Shown: piece by piece, positions 23,080 to 31,304 of the stretch
How positions within the stretch are numbered: the first letter of the stretch is position 1
Layout: every line of letters starts with the position of its first letter
NCBI GenBank assembly: GCA_036373915.1
Contig: DASUUU010000100.1
Location: 1 to 36,199 of the forward strand
Direction of reading: 5' to 3'
Length of the DNA: 36,199 nucleotides
DNA from: JASLBX01 sp036373915
Lineage (GTDB): Bacteria > Actinomycetota > Actinomycetes > Jiangellales > Jiangellaceae
Made by a program: the position numbers and the translations under genes
Notes under the pieces: model-generated
What the model was told of the DNA's origin: nothing
What the model saw: only the letters and a program-made list of their open reading frames with translations
Database searches by the model: none

Positions 23080-24456
23080 TTAGCCTGCCTGCCGGCTGCT
23101 GGGCCGGACGTTGTGGTTGAGGTGGAAGGCGTTGTCCGGGTCCCAGATGTCCTTGAGTGCGGTGAGCCGGGCCAGCTTCTCCGGAGGGTACGCACGCCGT
23201 ACGCCGGCCTGCCCCTCATCAGTGAGCACGTTGACGTAGGCCCCGCGTGCGAACGGGTCGAGCGAGGTGGCGTACCTCCGAGCCGCTGCGATCCTGGCTT
23301 CGTCCTCGTCGGGTTCTGACCAGCGGGCGGCGGCGACGAACTCGAACAGCGTGTCTCGGTGGCTGAACGCGGTGTCGGCGTCCGGCACATCGGCGATCGC
23401 ACCGCCGTACGCCTGGAGACTCGCAGCAGGCAGGTGATCACCTCGGCCGTCCGACGTACCGCGGAGGAGGAATGCCTCGATCGCGTCTGCTGGCAACGAG
23501 GAGACGTAGTGGCCCTTCCAGTACCTGCGCAAGGCATGTCCTTCGACACTGTCGTCCATCCGCTGAAGCTCGACGTACGACCTTTCCGCGACGTGTTCGT
23601 CGACCGGCCGGCCGAGGGCGCGCAGCGGCCGCAGTAGCCGCCGGCCTTCTGCGGGGTCGCCAACCCACACGAATCCGACGCTGGCCATCGGCCGGCCGTT
23701 CAGGTCGCCGACCCATGCCGTGAATGTCGCCGCGCGCGGCGCAGCGGCGCTGAGCTCACGCCAGCCCGGCAACACCGCAGCCGCGTCGTCCAGATCGAAC
23801 CAGAGGTCCGCGGCGAGCGTCCGGCCGTTCATGGGATGGAGTTGGAACTCGAACTCGGTCACCACGCCGAAGTTGCCGCTTCCGCCGCGCAGCCCCCAGA
23901 ACAGTTCGGGGTTCTCGGTCGCACTTGCTCGGACGGTGAGTCCGTCGGCGGTCACGATCTCGAAGGACACCACGTTGTCGCAGGACAGCCCGTATTGCCG
24001 GGCAAGCCAGCCCATCCCGCCGCCGAGCGTGAGCCCGCCGACGCCGGTGTGCGACACGTTGCCAGCCGTCGTGGCCAAGCCGTGCGGCACGCTCGCCTTG
24101 TCGAGGGCTCCGAGCAACGCACCGCCCTGCACCCACGCTCGACGCCGCTGCGGGTCGACCCTGACCTGGCCCATCGGGGTGAGATCGATCATCACGCCGT
24201 TCTCCGGAACCGCGAGGCCGAGGACGCTGTGGCCGCCACATCGCACGCCGATCTCGAGGTCGTTGTTCCTGGCGAAGCGGACTGCCGTCGCCACGTCGGC
24301 GACGCTCGCACATCTAATGATGGCCAGGGGCCGCCGGTCGACCATGGCGTTCCAGACCGCGCGGGCACTGTCGTACCCCTCGTCGCCGGGGACGAGTACA
24401 CGTCCCTCAACCTTGCCCTCCAGCGAACTCGCCAGGGCATTACGCAGGCTCGTCAT
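23080..24456 (-). CDS. FAD-linked oxidoreductase, berberine-bridge/6-hydroxynicotine oxidase type
   Basis: 458 residues. The FAD-binding (PCMH) domain shows RPLAIIRCASVADVATAVRFAR, VRCGGHSVLG with His76 as probable covalent FAD attachment, and GLTLGGGMGWLARQYGLSCDNV. The second covalent site, a Cys in GTCPTVG of bicovalent members, is replaced by GNVSHTG (131-137), so flavin is likely held by His76 alone. The BBE-type C-terminus NAFHLNHNVRP closes the protein. Such enzymes oxidise alcohols, amines or sugars with oxygen. It starts at 24456 inside the stop of the 48-residue ORF (ATGA). The frame runs open far upstream, but homology starts here. Confidence 0.92.
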   Translation of the reverse strand: MTSLRNALASSLEGKVEGRVLVPGDEGYDSARAVWNAMVDRRPLAIIRCASVADVATAVRFARNNDLEIGVRCGGHSVLGLAVPENGVMIDLTPMGQVRVDPQRRRAWVQGGALLGALDKASVPHGLATTAGNVSHTGVGGLTLGGGMGWLARQYGLSCDNVVSFEIVTADGLTVRASATENPELFWGLRGGSGNFGVVTEFEFQLHPMNGRTLAADLWFDLDDAAAVLPGWRELSAAAPRAATFTAWVGDLNGRPMASVGFVWVGDPAEGRRLLRPLRALGRPVDEHVAERSYVELQRMDDSVEGHALRRYWKGHYVSSLPADAIEAFLLRGTSDGRGDHLPAASLQAYGGAIADVPDADTAFSHRDTLFEFVAAARWSEPDEDEARIAAARRYATSLDPFARGAYVNVLTDEGQAGVRRAYPPEKLARLTALKDIWDPDNAFHLNHNVRPSSRQAG

Positions 24457-24599
24457 GGTCGGCTCCCCACCTCTGCTTGCCGGGCCAGGTGCGCCAACGC
24501 GACCTCGAGGTGTACGGCCCGCAGGATGGCGCGGAAGTCTGGAGGATCTCCGGGGCTTGTGGACTGGGAGTTGGACATCGTCTGCGTTGTGGTGGTCAT
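24453..24599 (-). CDS. Small ORF, 48 residues, coupled to the flavin oxidase
   Basis: An ATG at 24599 has AGGAG seven bases upstream (within AAGAGGAGCC). The frame covers 48 codons and its TGA overlaps the oxidase ATG as ATGA. The product begins with a Thr/Ser-rich head (MTTTTQTMSNSQSTSPGD) and continues with DFRAILRAVHLEVALAHLAR, a likely amphipathic helix, then a short polar tail ending GSRP. No Cys is present and there is no signal peptide. It could be a small subunit or chaperone of the oxidase, a peptide substrate precursor, or a translational coupler. The pairing of head-helix and overlap makes it a real gene in my view. Confidence 0.65.
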   Translation of the reverse strand: MTTTTQTMSNSQSTSPGDPPDFRAILRAVHLEVALAHLARQAEVGSRP

Positions 24600-24797
24600 T
24601 GCCGGCTCCTCTTGGGACGGATCTCGTATTGAGACCCTGGCATCGAATCGGTCCTCGATAAGGCCCAGTTCTGTGACCGAATCCAGGACCAGTTCGATGC
24701 GCCAGGGTGAGCTGCTCGTCCGACTGCGTCGCGATCTTGCGGTTCCGCTCCATCAGTAGATCGAAAAGCGAGATCCGGCGCGGCCTCCGTCCGCCGG

Positions 24798-25463
24798 CTA
24801 CCGCTGATCGGGCAGGGTCAACCCGGATTGGATGGCGAACACGACCAACTGCGCCCGGTCACGGGCATGCAGCTTCACCATCGCGCGGCTGACATGTGTG
24901 CGCACCGTCGCCGGACTCACGACCAGTTCGTCGGCGATCTCGTCGTTCGACCGGCCGGTCGCGACCCAGGCGACGATCTCGCGTTCCCGTTCGGTGAGCC
25001 GGCCGATCTCAGGATGAGCCGCGTTGGCCGGCACCGAGCGGGCACTGAACTGCTCGATGACCCGGCGCGTCACGCTGGGGGACAGCAGTGACCCGCCGTC
25101 CGATACCACTCTGATGGCGTGCAACAACTCGGACGGATCGGCGTCCTTCAGCACGAACCCGCTGGCCCCACCACGCAGCGCTTCGAACACGTACTCGTCC
25201 AGCTCGAACGTGGTGAGGACGATCACCTTCACCGCCGCCAGGTCTGGGGCGGCGGTGATCTCGCGCAGCGCGGCCAGGCCGTCGAGCACTGGCATGCGCA
25301 CATCCATCAGCACGACGTCCGGTCGCAACCGGCGCACCAGATCCAGCCCGGCCCGGCCGTCGGCCGCCTCACCGACAAGTTCGGTGTCGGGCTCGGCTTC
25401 CAGCAGCGTCCGCAGACCCATCCGGACGAGCGCCTGGTCGTCCACCACCGCTACGTTGATCAC
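24798..25463 (-). CDS. NarL/LuxR family response regulator
   Basis: 221 residues. The receiver domain has the acidic pair VVDDQ near residue 8, phospho-acceptor Asp54 in VVLMDVRMP, the LTTF threonine and a lysine in FVLKDA. The C-terminal helix-turn-helix reads LTEREREIVAWVATGRSNDEIADELVVSPATVRTHVSRAMVKL, the LuxR/GerE type. The GTG start lies in a four-base overlap (GTGA) with the end of the kinase gene, so both are made together. Its likely targets are the divergent ABC genes, whose spacer has a palindrome at 26717-26734. Confidence 0.95.
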   Translation of the reverse strand: MINVAVVDDQALVRMGLRTLLEAEPDTELVGEAADGRAGLDLVRRLRPDVVLMDVRMPVLDGLAALREITAAPDLAAVKVIVLTTFELDEYVFEALRGGASGFVLKDADPSELLHAIRVVSDGGSLLSPSVTRRVIEQFSARSVPANAAHPEIGRLTEREREIVAWVATGRSNDEIADELVVSPATVRTHVSRAMVKLHARDRAQLVVFAIQSGLTLPDQR

Positions 25464-26635
25464 GGTTCCGATCCTGGCACGTTAGGGGTGGTCGGAAGGC
25501 TGGCGTGCACAGCGAATCCGCCGTCCGGCCGAGGCCCCGCCTCGAGCGTCCCGCCGAGGGCGTGTGCGCGGGCGCGCATGCCGGCGATGCCGGTGCCGGA
25601 GGCGTCGACCCCATGGCCGGGCGCCGTCCCGTCGTCCTCCACGTCGAGTACCACGGCACCGTCCCTGCGCCGGATCGTCACACTGGCACGACTCGCGGCG
25701 GCATGGCGGAGCACGTTGGTCAGCGACTCCTGCACGATCCGGTATGCCGCGACGTCGACGTCCGGCGGCAGGTGGGCGTCCAGAACGTCCGGGGCGATGT
25801 CGGTCCGGACGTCCAGCCCGCCGGCACGGATCCGATCGATAAGGATTTCGAGCTCGGCGAGGCCGACCGACGGTCGCCTGGGTGCCTCGTCGGGGTCCGG
25901 TTCGCGCATCTGCTCGAGCTGGGTTCGCAAACCGTCGAGAGATCGGCGACTGGTGTCGCGAATCGCCTCGAGCGCCTCCTTGACCTTGGCCGGTTCGCGG
26001 TCCAGGACGTGCAAAGCGACGCCGGCTTGCATGGCGATCACGGCGAGGCCGTGGCCGACCGAGTCGTGCAGCTCGTGCGCCATGCGCAGCCGCTCCTCGG
26101 TGACCGCGCGGCGGGCGAGTGCGGTCCGCACCCCGGCCTCTGACTCACGGCGGACCCGACTCGCGATGCCGATGGCGAGCGGCGCGGCGAACGCCGCCAG
26201 CGACACCACGCCCCAGACGGCGATCTGCCGCCACAAATCTTCCCCGTCCTCGCGGAACATTCGGGACAGCGTGACTGCGAATGTGAGCAGGTAGTACCCC
26301 CCGATCCAGCGCATCGCCGCCCGCCTCGGCAGTAGCGAACCGAGTGTGTAAGCGGCGACCGGGATCGTGAACAGGATCGGCCCGTACGCGTAGTCGACAG
26401 TCAGGTAGGTGAGCACCGCAGCGCCGCTGGCAACAGCCACCGGAATCGGGTAGCGCCGGCGCACGACGAACGGCAGCGCGGCGAGAATGACCAGCAGGTA
26501 CGCCCAGCCGTCCGGCGCGCGGCTCCATTCGAGCTGGTCCTGGCTCGCCGGGTGCGTGCCGCCAATGCCGACGAAGAGCAGCAATGCCGTGACGCCGGTG
26601 TCCTGAACCAGCTCACGGAGTCGCCAGGGCTTCAA
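25460..26635 (-). CDS. Sensor histidine kinase, HisKA_3 (DesK/NarX-like) type
   Basis: 391 residues. Four to five membrane helices in the first about 160 residues form an intramembrane sensor without a large external loop. The dimerisation box EERLRMAHELHDSVGHGLAV has phospho-acceptor His190. The ATPase domain follows, with ILRHAAASRASV as N-box-like region, DVEDDGTAPG, and GTGIAGMRARAHALGG as G-box. The start appears to be TTG at 26635, with GAGGTGA just before it. The kinase-regulator pair faces a two-gene ABC exporter. Comparable arrangements sense membrane or cell-wall stress and drugs; the signal here is unknown. Confidence 0.93.
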   Translation of the reverse strand: MKPWRLRELVQDTGVTALLLFVGIGGTHPASQDQLEWSRAPDGWAYLLVILAALPFVVRRRYPIPVAVASGAAVLTYLTVDYAYGPILFTIPVAAYTLGSLLPRRAAMRWIGGYYLLTFAVTLSRMFREDGEDLWRQIAVWGVVSLAAFAAPLAIGIASRVRRESEAGVRTALARRAVTEERLRMAHELHDSVGHGLAVIAMQAGVALHVLDREPAKVKEALEAIRDTSRRSLDGLRTQLEQMREPDPDEAPRRPSVGLAELEILIDRIRAGGLDVRTDIAPDVLDAHLPPDVDVAAYRIVQESLTNVLRHAAASRASVTIRRRDGAVVLDVEDDGTAPGHGVDASGTGIAGMRARAHALGGTLEAGPRPDGGFAVHASLPTTPNVPGSEP

Positions 26636-26716
26636 CTTTCACCTCGGGTCGGTGGGGTCAAGTTGACCATAGGGCGAGAAGCGGGTCGATGGCATCGGTC
26701 GGCCCGCGTATCCGGG

Positions 26717-26734
26717 CTACGCGGATTTGCGTAG
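26717..26734. promoter_or_regulatory. Inverted repeat between the two-component and ABC genes
   Basis: CTACGC (26717-26722), a six-base spacer and GCGTAG (26729-26734) form a perfect inverted repeat in the 157-base divergent spacer, 58 bases before the ABC ATPase start. NarL/LuxR-type regulators bind short inverted repeats of this sort. It is the natural candidate operator for the neighbouring regulator. Confidence 0.5.
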
Positions 26735-26792
26735 TGAACGAGCCGCTCTACGGCGGACGCGCGGGTAGGCCTGCGGCGCCGATGCTGGCTGC

Positions 26793-27716
26793 ATGACCGA
26801 GACGATTGTGGTTACCGACCGGTTGACCAAGAAGTACGGCGATCAGATCGCCGTGGACGAGGTGAGCCTCACAGTTCGACGCGGTGAGGTGTACGGCTTC
26901 CTCGGACCGAACGGTGCCGGCAAGACGACCACCCTGCGCATGCTGCTGGGCCTGGTCCGTCCCACGCGGGGCACCGCGAAGGTTCTCGGTGCACGTCCGG
27001 GCCACCCGGCCGCGGTGGCCCGGACGGGAGCACTGGTGGAGGGGCCCGGCTTCTTCCCGTACCTGTCCGGTCGCGACAACCTGCGGGTGATGGCGCGTTA
27101 CCAGGGTGTTTCCGAGGCCGCCGTGGACGCCGCGCTCGAGCGGGTGGAGCTAGCCGGCCGGGGCAGGGACGCGTTCCGCTCGTACTCGCTGGGCATGAAG
27201 CAGCGGCTCGGCGTGGCATCGGCGCTGCTCGGCGATCCAGAGCTGCTCGTTCTGGACGAGCCGACCAACGGGCTCGACCCTGCCGGGATGGCGGACATGC
27301 GCCGGCTGATCGTCGAGCTGGCACAGCAGGGCCAGACGGTGCTGCTGTCCAGCCACCTGCTCGGAGAGGTCCAGGAGATCTGCGATCGGGTGGGGGTCAT
27401 CGTCCACGGCCGGCTGATCGCCGAGAGCACCGTGGCCGAGTTGCGCGGCGCGAGCACAGTTCTGGCCCGGGCCGAGCCGATCGACGGGACGCTCGCAGCC
27501 GCCATGCGGGTGGCTGGAGACGACGCGGTGCGGTTGCAGGACGGCGGCGTGCATCTCGACCTGGACGCCCGGCGCGTCCCGGAACTGGCGCGTGAGCTCG
27601 TCACGGCCGGTGTCGACATTCACGAGATCCGGGCGTCCGAGCGTTCTCTCGAGGACGTCTTCTTCGAGATGACCGCTGGAGAACGGGGCGATGGCAATGG
27701 GAAGGAACAGCCATGA
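26793..27716 (+). CDS. ABC transporter ATP-binding protein
   Basis: 307 residues. Walker A GPNGAGKTTT, Q-loop region ALVEGPGFFPYLSGRDNL, signature YSLGMKQRLGVASALLG, Walker B LLVLDEPTNGLDP and switch LLSSHLLGE are all intact. The C-terminal 90 residues (DARRVPELARELVTAG..DIHEIRASERSLEDVFFEMT) are the extension seen in drug, antibiotic or lantibiotic exporters of the BcrA/DrrA kind. It pairs with the following permease through an ATGA overlap. No clear ribosome site precedes the ATG. The divergent two-component system likely controls it. Confidence 0.94.
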   Translation: MTETIVVTDRLTKKYGDQIAVDEVSLTVRRGEVYGFLGPNGAGKTTTLRMLLGLVRPTRGTAKVLGARPGHPAAVARTGALVEGPGFFPYLSGRDNLRVMARYQGVSEAAVDAALERVELAGRGRDAFRSYSLGMKQRLGVASALLGDPELLVLDEPTNGLDPAGMADMRRLIVELAQQGQTVLLSSHLLGEVQEICDRVGVIVHGRLIAESTVAELRGASTVLARAEPIDGTLAAAMRVAGDDAVRLQDGGVHLDLDARRVPELARELVTAGVDIHEIRASERSLEDVFFEMTAGERGDGNGKEQP

Positions 27717-28618
27717 CGACGATGGAGCAAGGGCCCATGCGGACGGCGATCGAGCCGACCGGCTTCCGCGCCCTGGGCGCGAGTGTGCGAGGCGAGTTGC
27801 TACGGCTGCGCAAGTGGCCGACCGTGTGGGTTCTCGGCGGCGTGTGGCTCGCGTTGAACCTGACGTTCGCCTACGTATTCAACTACATCGCCTACGCAAC
27901 CGGCTCCGGGAACTTCGGAACCGGCCCGGCGACCGAGGGCTTGCTGGCCGACCTGATGCCGGACGCAATCCCGCGCATCTACACCGGCGGGCTGCCGATG
28001 TTCGGCGGCGCGATCATGATGATCCTCGGCGCGCTCGCCGCGGGTAGCGGCTTCGGCTGGGGAACGTGGAAGACCGTGCTGACCCAAGGCCCTGGCCGGC
28101 TGGTCGCGTTCGCAGGGACGCTGGCCGCACTCGGCGTTGTCGTCGTGACGATCCTGGTTGCGCAACTGGCTCTGGACTTCGGCGCATCGGTGCTTATCGG
28201 GACCGTCGAGTCGCAGACGCTCGGCTGGCCGGACGTCGGTGAGCTCGCCAAGTCCGTCGGCGGTGGACTGCTGATAAGTGCTATGTGGGCGGCCGCGGGC
28301 GTGCTGATAGGCGTCCTGACGCGGAGCCCCGCACTGGCCGTGGGTCTGGGACTGGTTTGGTCGCTGGTCGTGGAGAACCTGCTGAGGGGCGTGGCGAACC
28401 TGATCAGTGAGCTGGAGTATGTGACGAACGTGTTGCCCGGCACCGCGGCCGGTTCGATGGCCGGCGCGCTGGGGGCGACCGCCGAGGGGGAGGGCGACGG
28501 TGCGCCGGGCGTGCTGACGGTGTTGAGTGGCGCATCGTCGGCGGCTCTGTTGGCCGCCTACCTGGTCGTGTTCGCCGTAGCAGCGGCGGCGGCCATGCGT
28601 CGGCGCGATCTTGCCTGA
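27713..28618 (+). CDS. ABC transporter permease, ABC-2 type
   Basis: 301 residues with about six membrane helices: after a soluble start (GASVRGELLRLRKWPTVWVLG) come YVFNYIAYA, GGAIMMILGALAAGSGFGWGTWK, LVAFAGTLAALGVVVVTILVAQLAL, LLISAMWAAAGVLIGVLTRSPALAVGLGLVWSLVVENLL and the C-terminal LLAAYLVVFAVAAAAAMRRRD. 'GWGTWKTVLTQGPGR' is typical of BcrB/NosY-like ABC-2 exporters. It starts within the ATPase stop (ATGA). Together the two probably expel a lipophilic or peptide toxin; the substrate is unknown. Confidence 0.9.
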   Translation: MTTMEQGPMRTAIEPTGFRALGASVRGELLRLRKWPTVWVLGGVWLALNLTFAYVFNYIAYATGSGNFGTGPATEGLLADLMPDAIPRIYTGGLPMFGGAIMMILGALAAGSGFGWGTWKTVLTQGPGRLVAFAGTLAALGVVVVTILVAQLALDFGASVLIGTVESQTLGWPDVGELAKSVGGGLLISAMWAAAGVLIGVLTRSPALAVGLGLVWSLVVENLLRGVANLISELEYVTNVLPGTAAGSMAGALGATAEGEGDGAPGVLTVLSGASSAALLAAYLVVFAVAAAAAMRRRDLA

Positions 28619-28650
28619 TCGGGTGCTACGGTGCCCCGCGGGGAGGTTGT

Positions 28651-29265
28651 GTGGTGCCGATCACGAATGACAGTAATGCCGTTGGCCGGCTGTATCGCGC
28701 CACGACCACGCCGCAGCTGGTGCACGTCCCCGCGCTCAGGTTCCTGTGCATCGACGGGCACGGCGACCCGAATACGAGCCCGGCGTACGCCGCCGCGGTT
28801 CAGGCGTTGTACTCGGTGTCCTACGCCGCCAAGTTCGCAGTCAAGAAGGCGGGCGGCCCGGAGTTCAAGGTATCCCCGCTCGAGGGCCTGTGGTGGGCAG
28901 AGGACATGAGCACGTTCCTGACCCGCGACAAGTCCGAGTGGGACTGGACCATGATGATTCGCCAGCCCGACGCGGTCACCGATGAGCTGGTCGGTCGGCT
29001 CACGGACGAGGTGGCCACGAACAAGTCGATGCCCCTCGCCAAGGAGCTGCGGCTGATCTCGTTCGAGGAGGGCACCGCCGCGCAGGTGCTGCATGTCGGC
29101 CCGTACGACGCCGAGGGTCCCACCATCGCGCGGTTGCACGAGTTCATCGATGAGCACGGGTTCACCTTGAACGGGCATCACCACGAGATCTACCTCGGCG
29201 ACCCACGCCGGTCGGCCCCGGAAAGACTGCGCACCATCATCAGGCAGCCGTACGCCGCGACGTGA
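28651..29265 (+). CDS. GyrI-like small-molecule-binding domain protein
   Basis: 204 residues. LVHVPALRFLCIDGHGDPN and AYAAAVQALYSVSYAAKFAVKK match GyrI-like proteins of the SHS2 fold that lack a DNA-binding part. Later strands KVSPLEGLWWAED, WTMMIRQPDAV and LISFEEGTAAQVLHVGPYDAEGPTIARLHEFI complete the duplicated fold, and NGHHHEIYLGDPRRSAPERLRTIIRQP is the characteristic end. Some stand-alone GyrI-like proteins bind or hydrolyse toxic small molecules. The start is GTG at 28651 after GGGGAGG. It follows the exporter by 32 bases and may share its transcript, which would fit a drug-defence role. Confidence 0.88.
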   Translation: MVPITNDSNAVGRLYRATTTPQLVHVPALRFLCIDGHGDPNTSPAYAAAVQALYSVSYAAKFAVKKAGGPEFKVSPLEGLWWAEDMSTFLTRDKSEWDWTMMIRQPDAVTDELVGRLTDEVATNKSMPLAKELRLISFEEGTAAQVLHVGPYDAEGPTIARLHEFIDEHGFTLNGHHHEIYLGDPRRSAPERLRTIIRQPYAAT

Positions 29266-29324
29266 CTGAAGGCCGAACAGACGACTCGCGATGGTGGTGC
29301 GCCGCCGGTCAGGCCGGGATTCCC

Positions 29325-29356
29325 GACAGGAGGCCAAAGCGACAGGAGGCCAAAGC
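29325..29356 (+). repeat. Perfect 16-bp tandem duplication
   Basis: GACAGGAGGCCAAAGC occurs twice in direct succession (29325-29340 and 29341-29356) in the 150-base spacer before the PPOX-family gene. A palindrome CCTGTACAGG (29356-29365) follows at the end of the second copy. The duplication is likely recent slippage and may alter promoter spacing. Confidence 0.85.
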
Positions 29357-29418
29357 CTGTACAGGGCAGGACCTTTGACGGGTACACCGGCAACACGTTG
29401 GTGGACAGAGTCGGGAGC

Positions 29419-29850
29419 ATGGCGGACTTTCTCGACTCCGGGATGACCGTTCTCACGGAGAGCGAATGCTGGAAGCTGATGGCGCGTACTGAGGTCGGCC
29501 GGTTGGCGGTCTGCGTCGGCGGTAGTCCGGAGATCTTCCCGGTGAACTTCGTGACCGACAACCGGACCATGCTGATCCGGACTGCTGAGGGGACCAAACT
29601 CGCCGCCGTGGCCGCCAACCCGCAGGTCGCTTTCGAGGTCGACGGATTCGACCCGGTGAGCGGCGAGGCGTGGAGTGTGATCGTTCGCGGAAGTGCGCGG
29701 GTGCTCGACAAGCTCAACGAGATCCATGCCGCCCAGGAGCTCCCGCTGGTGCCATGGCACGCCACGCCGAAGCCGATCTTCGTTCGAATCGAGCCGGCCG
29801 CGATCAGCGGGCGGCGCTTCACCGCAGCTCGTGGACTCCTCGAACCGTGA
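29419..29850 (+). CDS. PPOX-fold flavin-binding protein (pyridoxamine 5'-phosphate oxidase family)
   Basis: 143 residues from the ATG at 29419 (in-frame TTG and GTG at 29398 and 29401 give a slightly longer form; no good ribosome site decides). MTVLTESECWKLMARTEVGRLAVCV and SPEIFPVNFVTDNRTMLIRTAEGTKLAAVAANPQVAFEVDGFD are the typical beginning of the pyridoxamine-oxidase-like family found in mycobacteria and Streptomyces, of split beta-barrel fold. EAWSVIVRGSARVLDKL and the ending IEPAAISGRRF complete it. Such proteins bind FMN, F420 or heme, usually without known substrate. It converges with the next PPOX gene, 13 bases between the stops. Confidence 0.85.
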   Translation: MADFLDSGMTVLTESECWKLMARTEVGRLAVCVGGSPEIFPVNFVTDNRTMLIRTAEGTKLAAVAANPQVAFEVDGFDPVSGEAWSVIVRGSARVLDKLNEIHAAQELPLVPWHATPKPIFVRIEPAAISGRRFTAARGLLEP

Positions 29851-29863
29851 GTCTGGTGACCCG

Positions 29864-30301
29864 TCAGTCCCAGTCCGCCCATGCGATCCAGCGCTGTGGC
29901 GAGATGGTGATCATCACCGCTGACGCGAGTGCATCTTCGTCCCAACCCTCGGCGTAGTCGGCACGGGAGTATTTCTCGTCGAGAGCCCGCAAATCGGCTG
30001 GGTCGGGCGGTCGGCGAAGGCTCACCCGTCCTAACACGGAAACGTAGCGGCGCATGCCGCCCTCGGTCACCTCGACGCACAACGTTGCCTGCCCGGTTCG
30101 CTCGACATTGCGCGTCTTCACATCGTGGGCCCCGGCAAGGAAGCGCACCTCGCCGCCGGCGAAGAGGAAATGGACGGGAACCGAGTGAATCCAGCCGCCG
30201 TCACTCAGGGATGAGAACACGCCCACGAGGGGACGTGAGAGCAACTCGACGGCCTCGGGGCGCGTCAGGCGGCGCTTGTTGGGATCCGCTTGCTGATTCA
30301 T
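29864..30301 (-). CDS. PPOX class FMN/F420-binding protein
   Basis: 145 residues. LTRPEAVELLSRPLVGVFSSLSDGGWIHSVPVHFLFAGGEVRFLAGAHDVKTRNVERTGQATLCVEV follows the F420/FMN-binding split-barrel pattern (the 'PvhF...g..i.f....s.K.rNi' motif). MRRYVSVLGRVSLRR and the ending ITISPQRWIAWADW are characteristic of the actinobacterial PPOX F420-dependent group. Only very short extensions exist before the domain; I prefer the ATG at 30301, with AAGGA eight bases upstream, over that at 30310. Its reduction target is unknown. The stop is 13 bases from that of the preceding, convergent PPOX gene. Confidence 0.85.
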   Translation of the reverse strand: MNQQADPNKRRLTRPEAVELLSRPLVGVFSSLSDGGWIHSVPVHFLFAGGEVRFLAGAHDVKTRNVERTGQATLCVEVTEGGMRRYVSVLGRVSLRRPPDPADLRALDEKYSRADYAEGWDEDALASAVMITISPQRWIAWADWD

Positions 30302-30361
30302 CACCCGCATCCTTGCTCACCGGATCACTAGGTGGTTCGCCGGGCGGTTCACGTCACTAGA

Positions 30362-31282
30362 TCAGACCAGTGAGTCCCACGGGTCCTCGCGCCGCCAGAC
30401 CGTAGGGAAGTGGAGGGCGACGCCCTGCCGGTCCGCGAGTTCGGCGAGAACGCGCATCGTCGCGTCGAGGTCGTCACCGGCGAAGGGCAATGCTCGCAGC
30501 GGCCGCTCCAAGGGACGGAAGAAGTCGTCCCAATGGATGAGCACGACCCGCCGCGCGCCCACGGTGCCCACTGTCTCCGCCCAGTAGGTCCGCATGTAGT
30601 CCTCGCTTTGCAGGCCGAGTTGCCCGACGCCGAGATACGCCACGTCGGCGCGCCAGCCGGTTAGTGAGCCCGGAACGAACCCCGCGCTGCCCTGGATCAG
30701 CGCAGTTCTGCCGGTGGCGTGCTCGGCCAGGATCGACCACGCTTCGCCGCACCGGTAAGCCTTCACCCTTACCGGAGGGACCACCGGCGCGGGGATGTGC
30801 CCGGGAAACCGATCCGGAGGGCAATGATCCGACTCGAGCCACGTGAGCCGAAAGCCACCGAAGGTCAGCGGCTCACCGGGTGTCACGACCTTGATCTGGT
30901 GGCTCGGGAGTCCGTGTCCGCGACCGACGTTCGCGGCCGATTCCCCGCCAGCGAGGACCGCGCCCGTGCGCTGCGCAACGACTGCTGAGTCCATTGCATG
31001 GTCGTAGTGCGTGTGCACGGGCGTTACCGCGTCGAGTTGATCGATCCCGGCAAGGGCGAGCGCGGTGTCGATCCGGGTAGCATCCGGCCCGACCTTCCGC
31101 AGGCTGACCGTGACCAGCGACGGCCGCGAGAAGAATCCGTCGGTGAGTACCGCCGACACGCCGTCCTCGAAGAGCAGGCTCGAGACGCCGAGAAAGGTAA
31201 CCCCGAACTCTTCCCGGGCAGGGGGCACATCGAAGCGGTCGGCGTACCTGGTGATGTCTGGACGACCTGGCTTGAGGCGCAT
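30362..31282 (-). CDS. Metallo-beta-lactamase fold hydrolase
   Basis: 306 residues. The metal motif is HTHYDH (His90, His92, Asp94, His95) after VTPVHT. Preceding strands are VTFLGVSSLLFEDGVSAVLTDGFF, as in the lactonase/UlaG-like branch. Later segments include LTWLESDHCPP with further ligand His, ALIQGSAGFVPG and VVLIHWDDFF, where the last metal-ligand His is expected. Substrate unknown; relatives include lactone and phosphodiester hydrolases. It lies 22 bases behind the TetR gene on the same strand, so TetR probably controls it too. The start ATG at 31282 has only a weak ribosome site. Confidence 0.85.
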   Translation of the reverse strand: MRLKPGRPDITRYADRFDVPPAREEFGVTFLGVSSLLFEDGVSAVLTDGFFSRPSLVTVSLRKVGPDATRIDTALALAGIDQLDAVTPVHTHYDHAMDSAVVAQRTGAVLAGGESAANVGRGHGLPSHQIKVVTPGEPLTFGGFRLTWLESDHCPPDRFPGHIPAPVVPPVRVKAYRCGEAWSILAEHATGRTALIQGSAGFVPGSLTGWRADVAYLGVGQLGLQSEDYMRTYWAETVGTVGARRVVLIHWDDFFRPLERPLRALPFAGDDLDATMRVLAELADRQGVALHFPTVWRREDPWDSLV

Positions 31283-31304
31283 GCCGGGACGCTACCCCTC
31301 GACG

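Noticed and set aside
24457..24753. 99-residue N-terminal extension of the flavin oxidase
   Set aside because: No homology in it, and the coupled 48-residue ORF and GGGGAG before 24456 explain the region better.
24600..24797. Spacer between the response regulator and the 48-residue ORF with repeated short GAATC/CAGGACC-like words
   Set aside because: The words are imperfect and irregularly spaced; I see no clear operator, hairpin or RNA gene in it.
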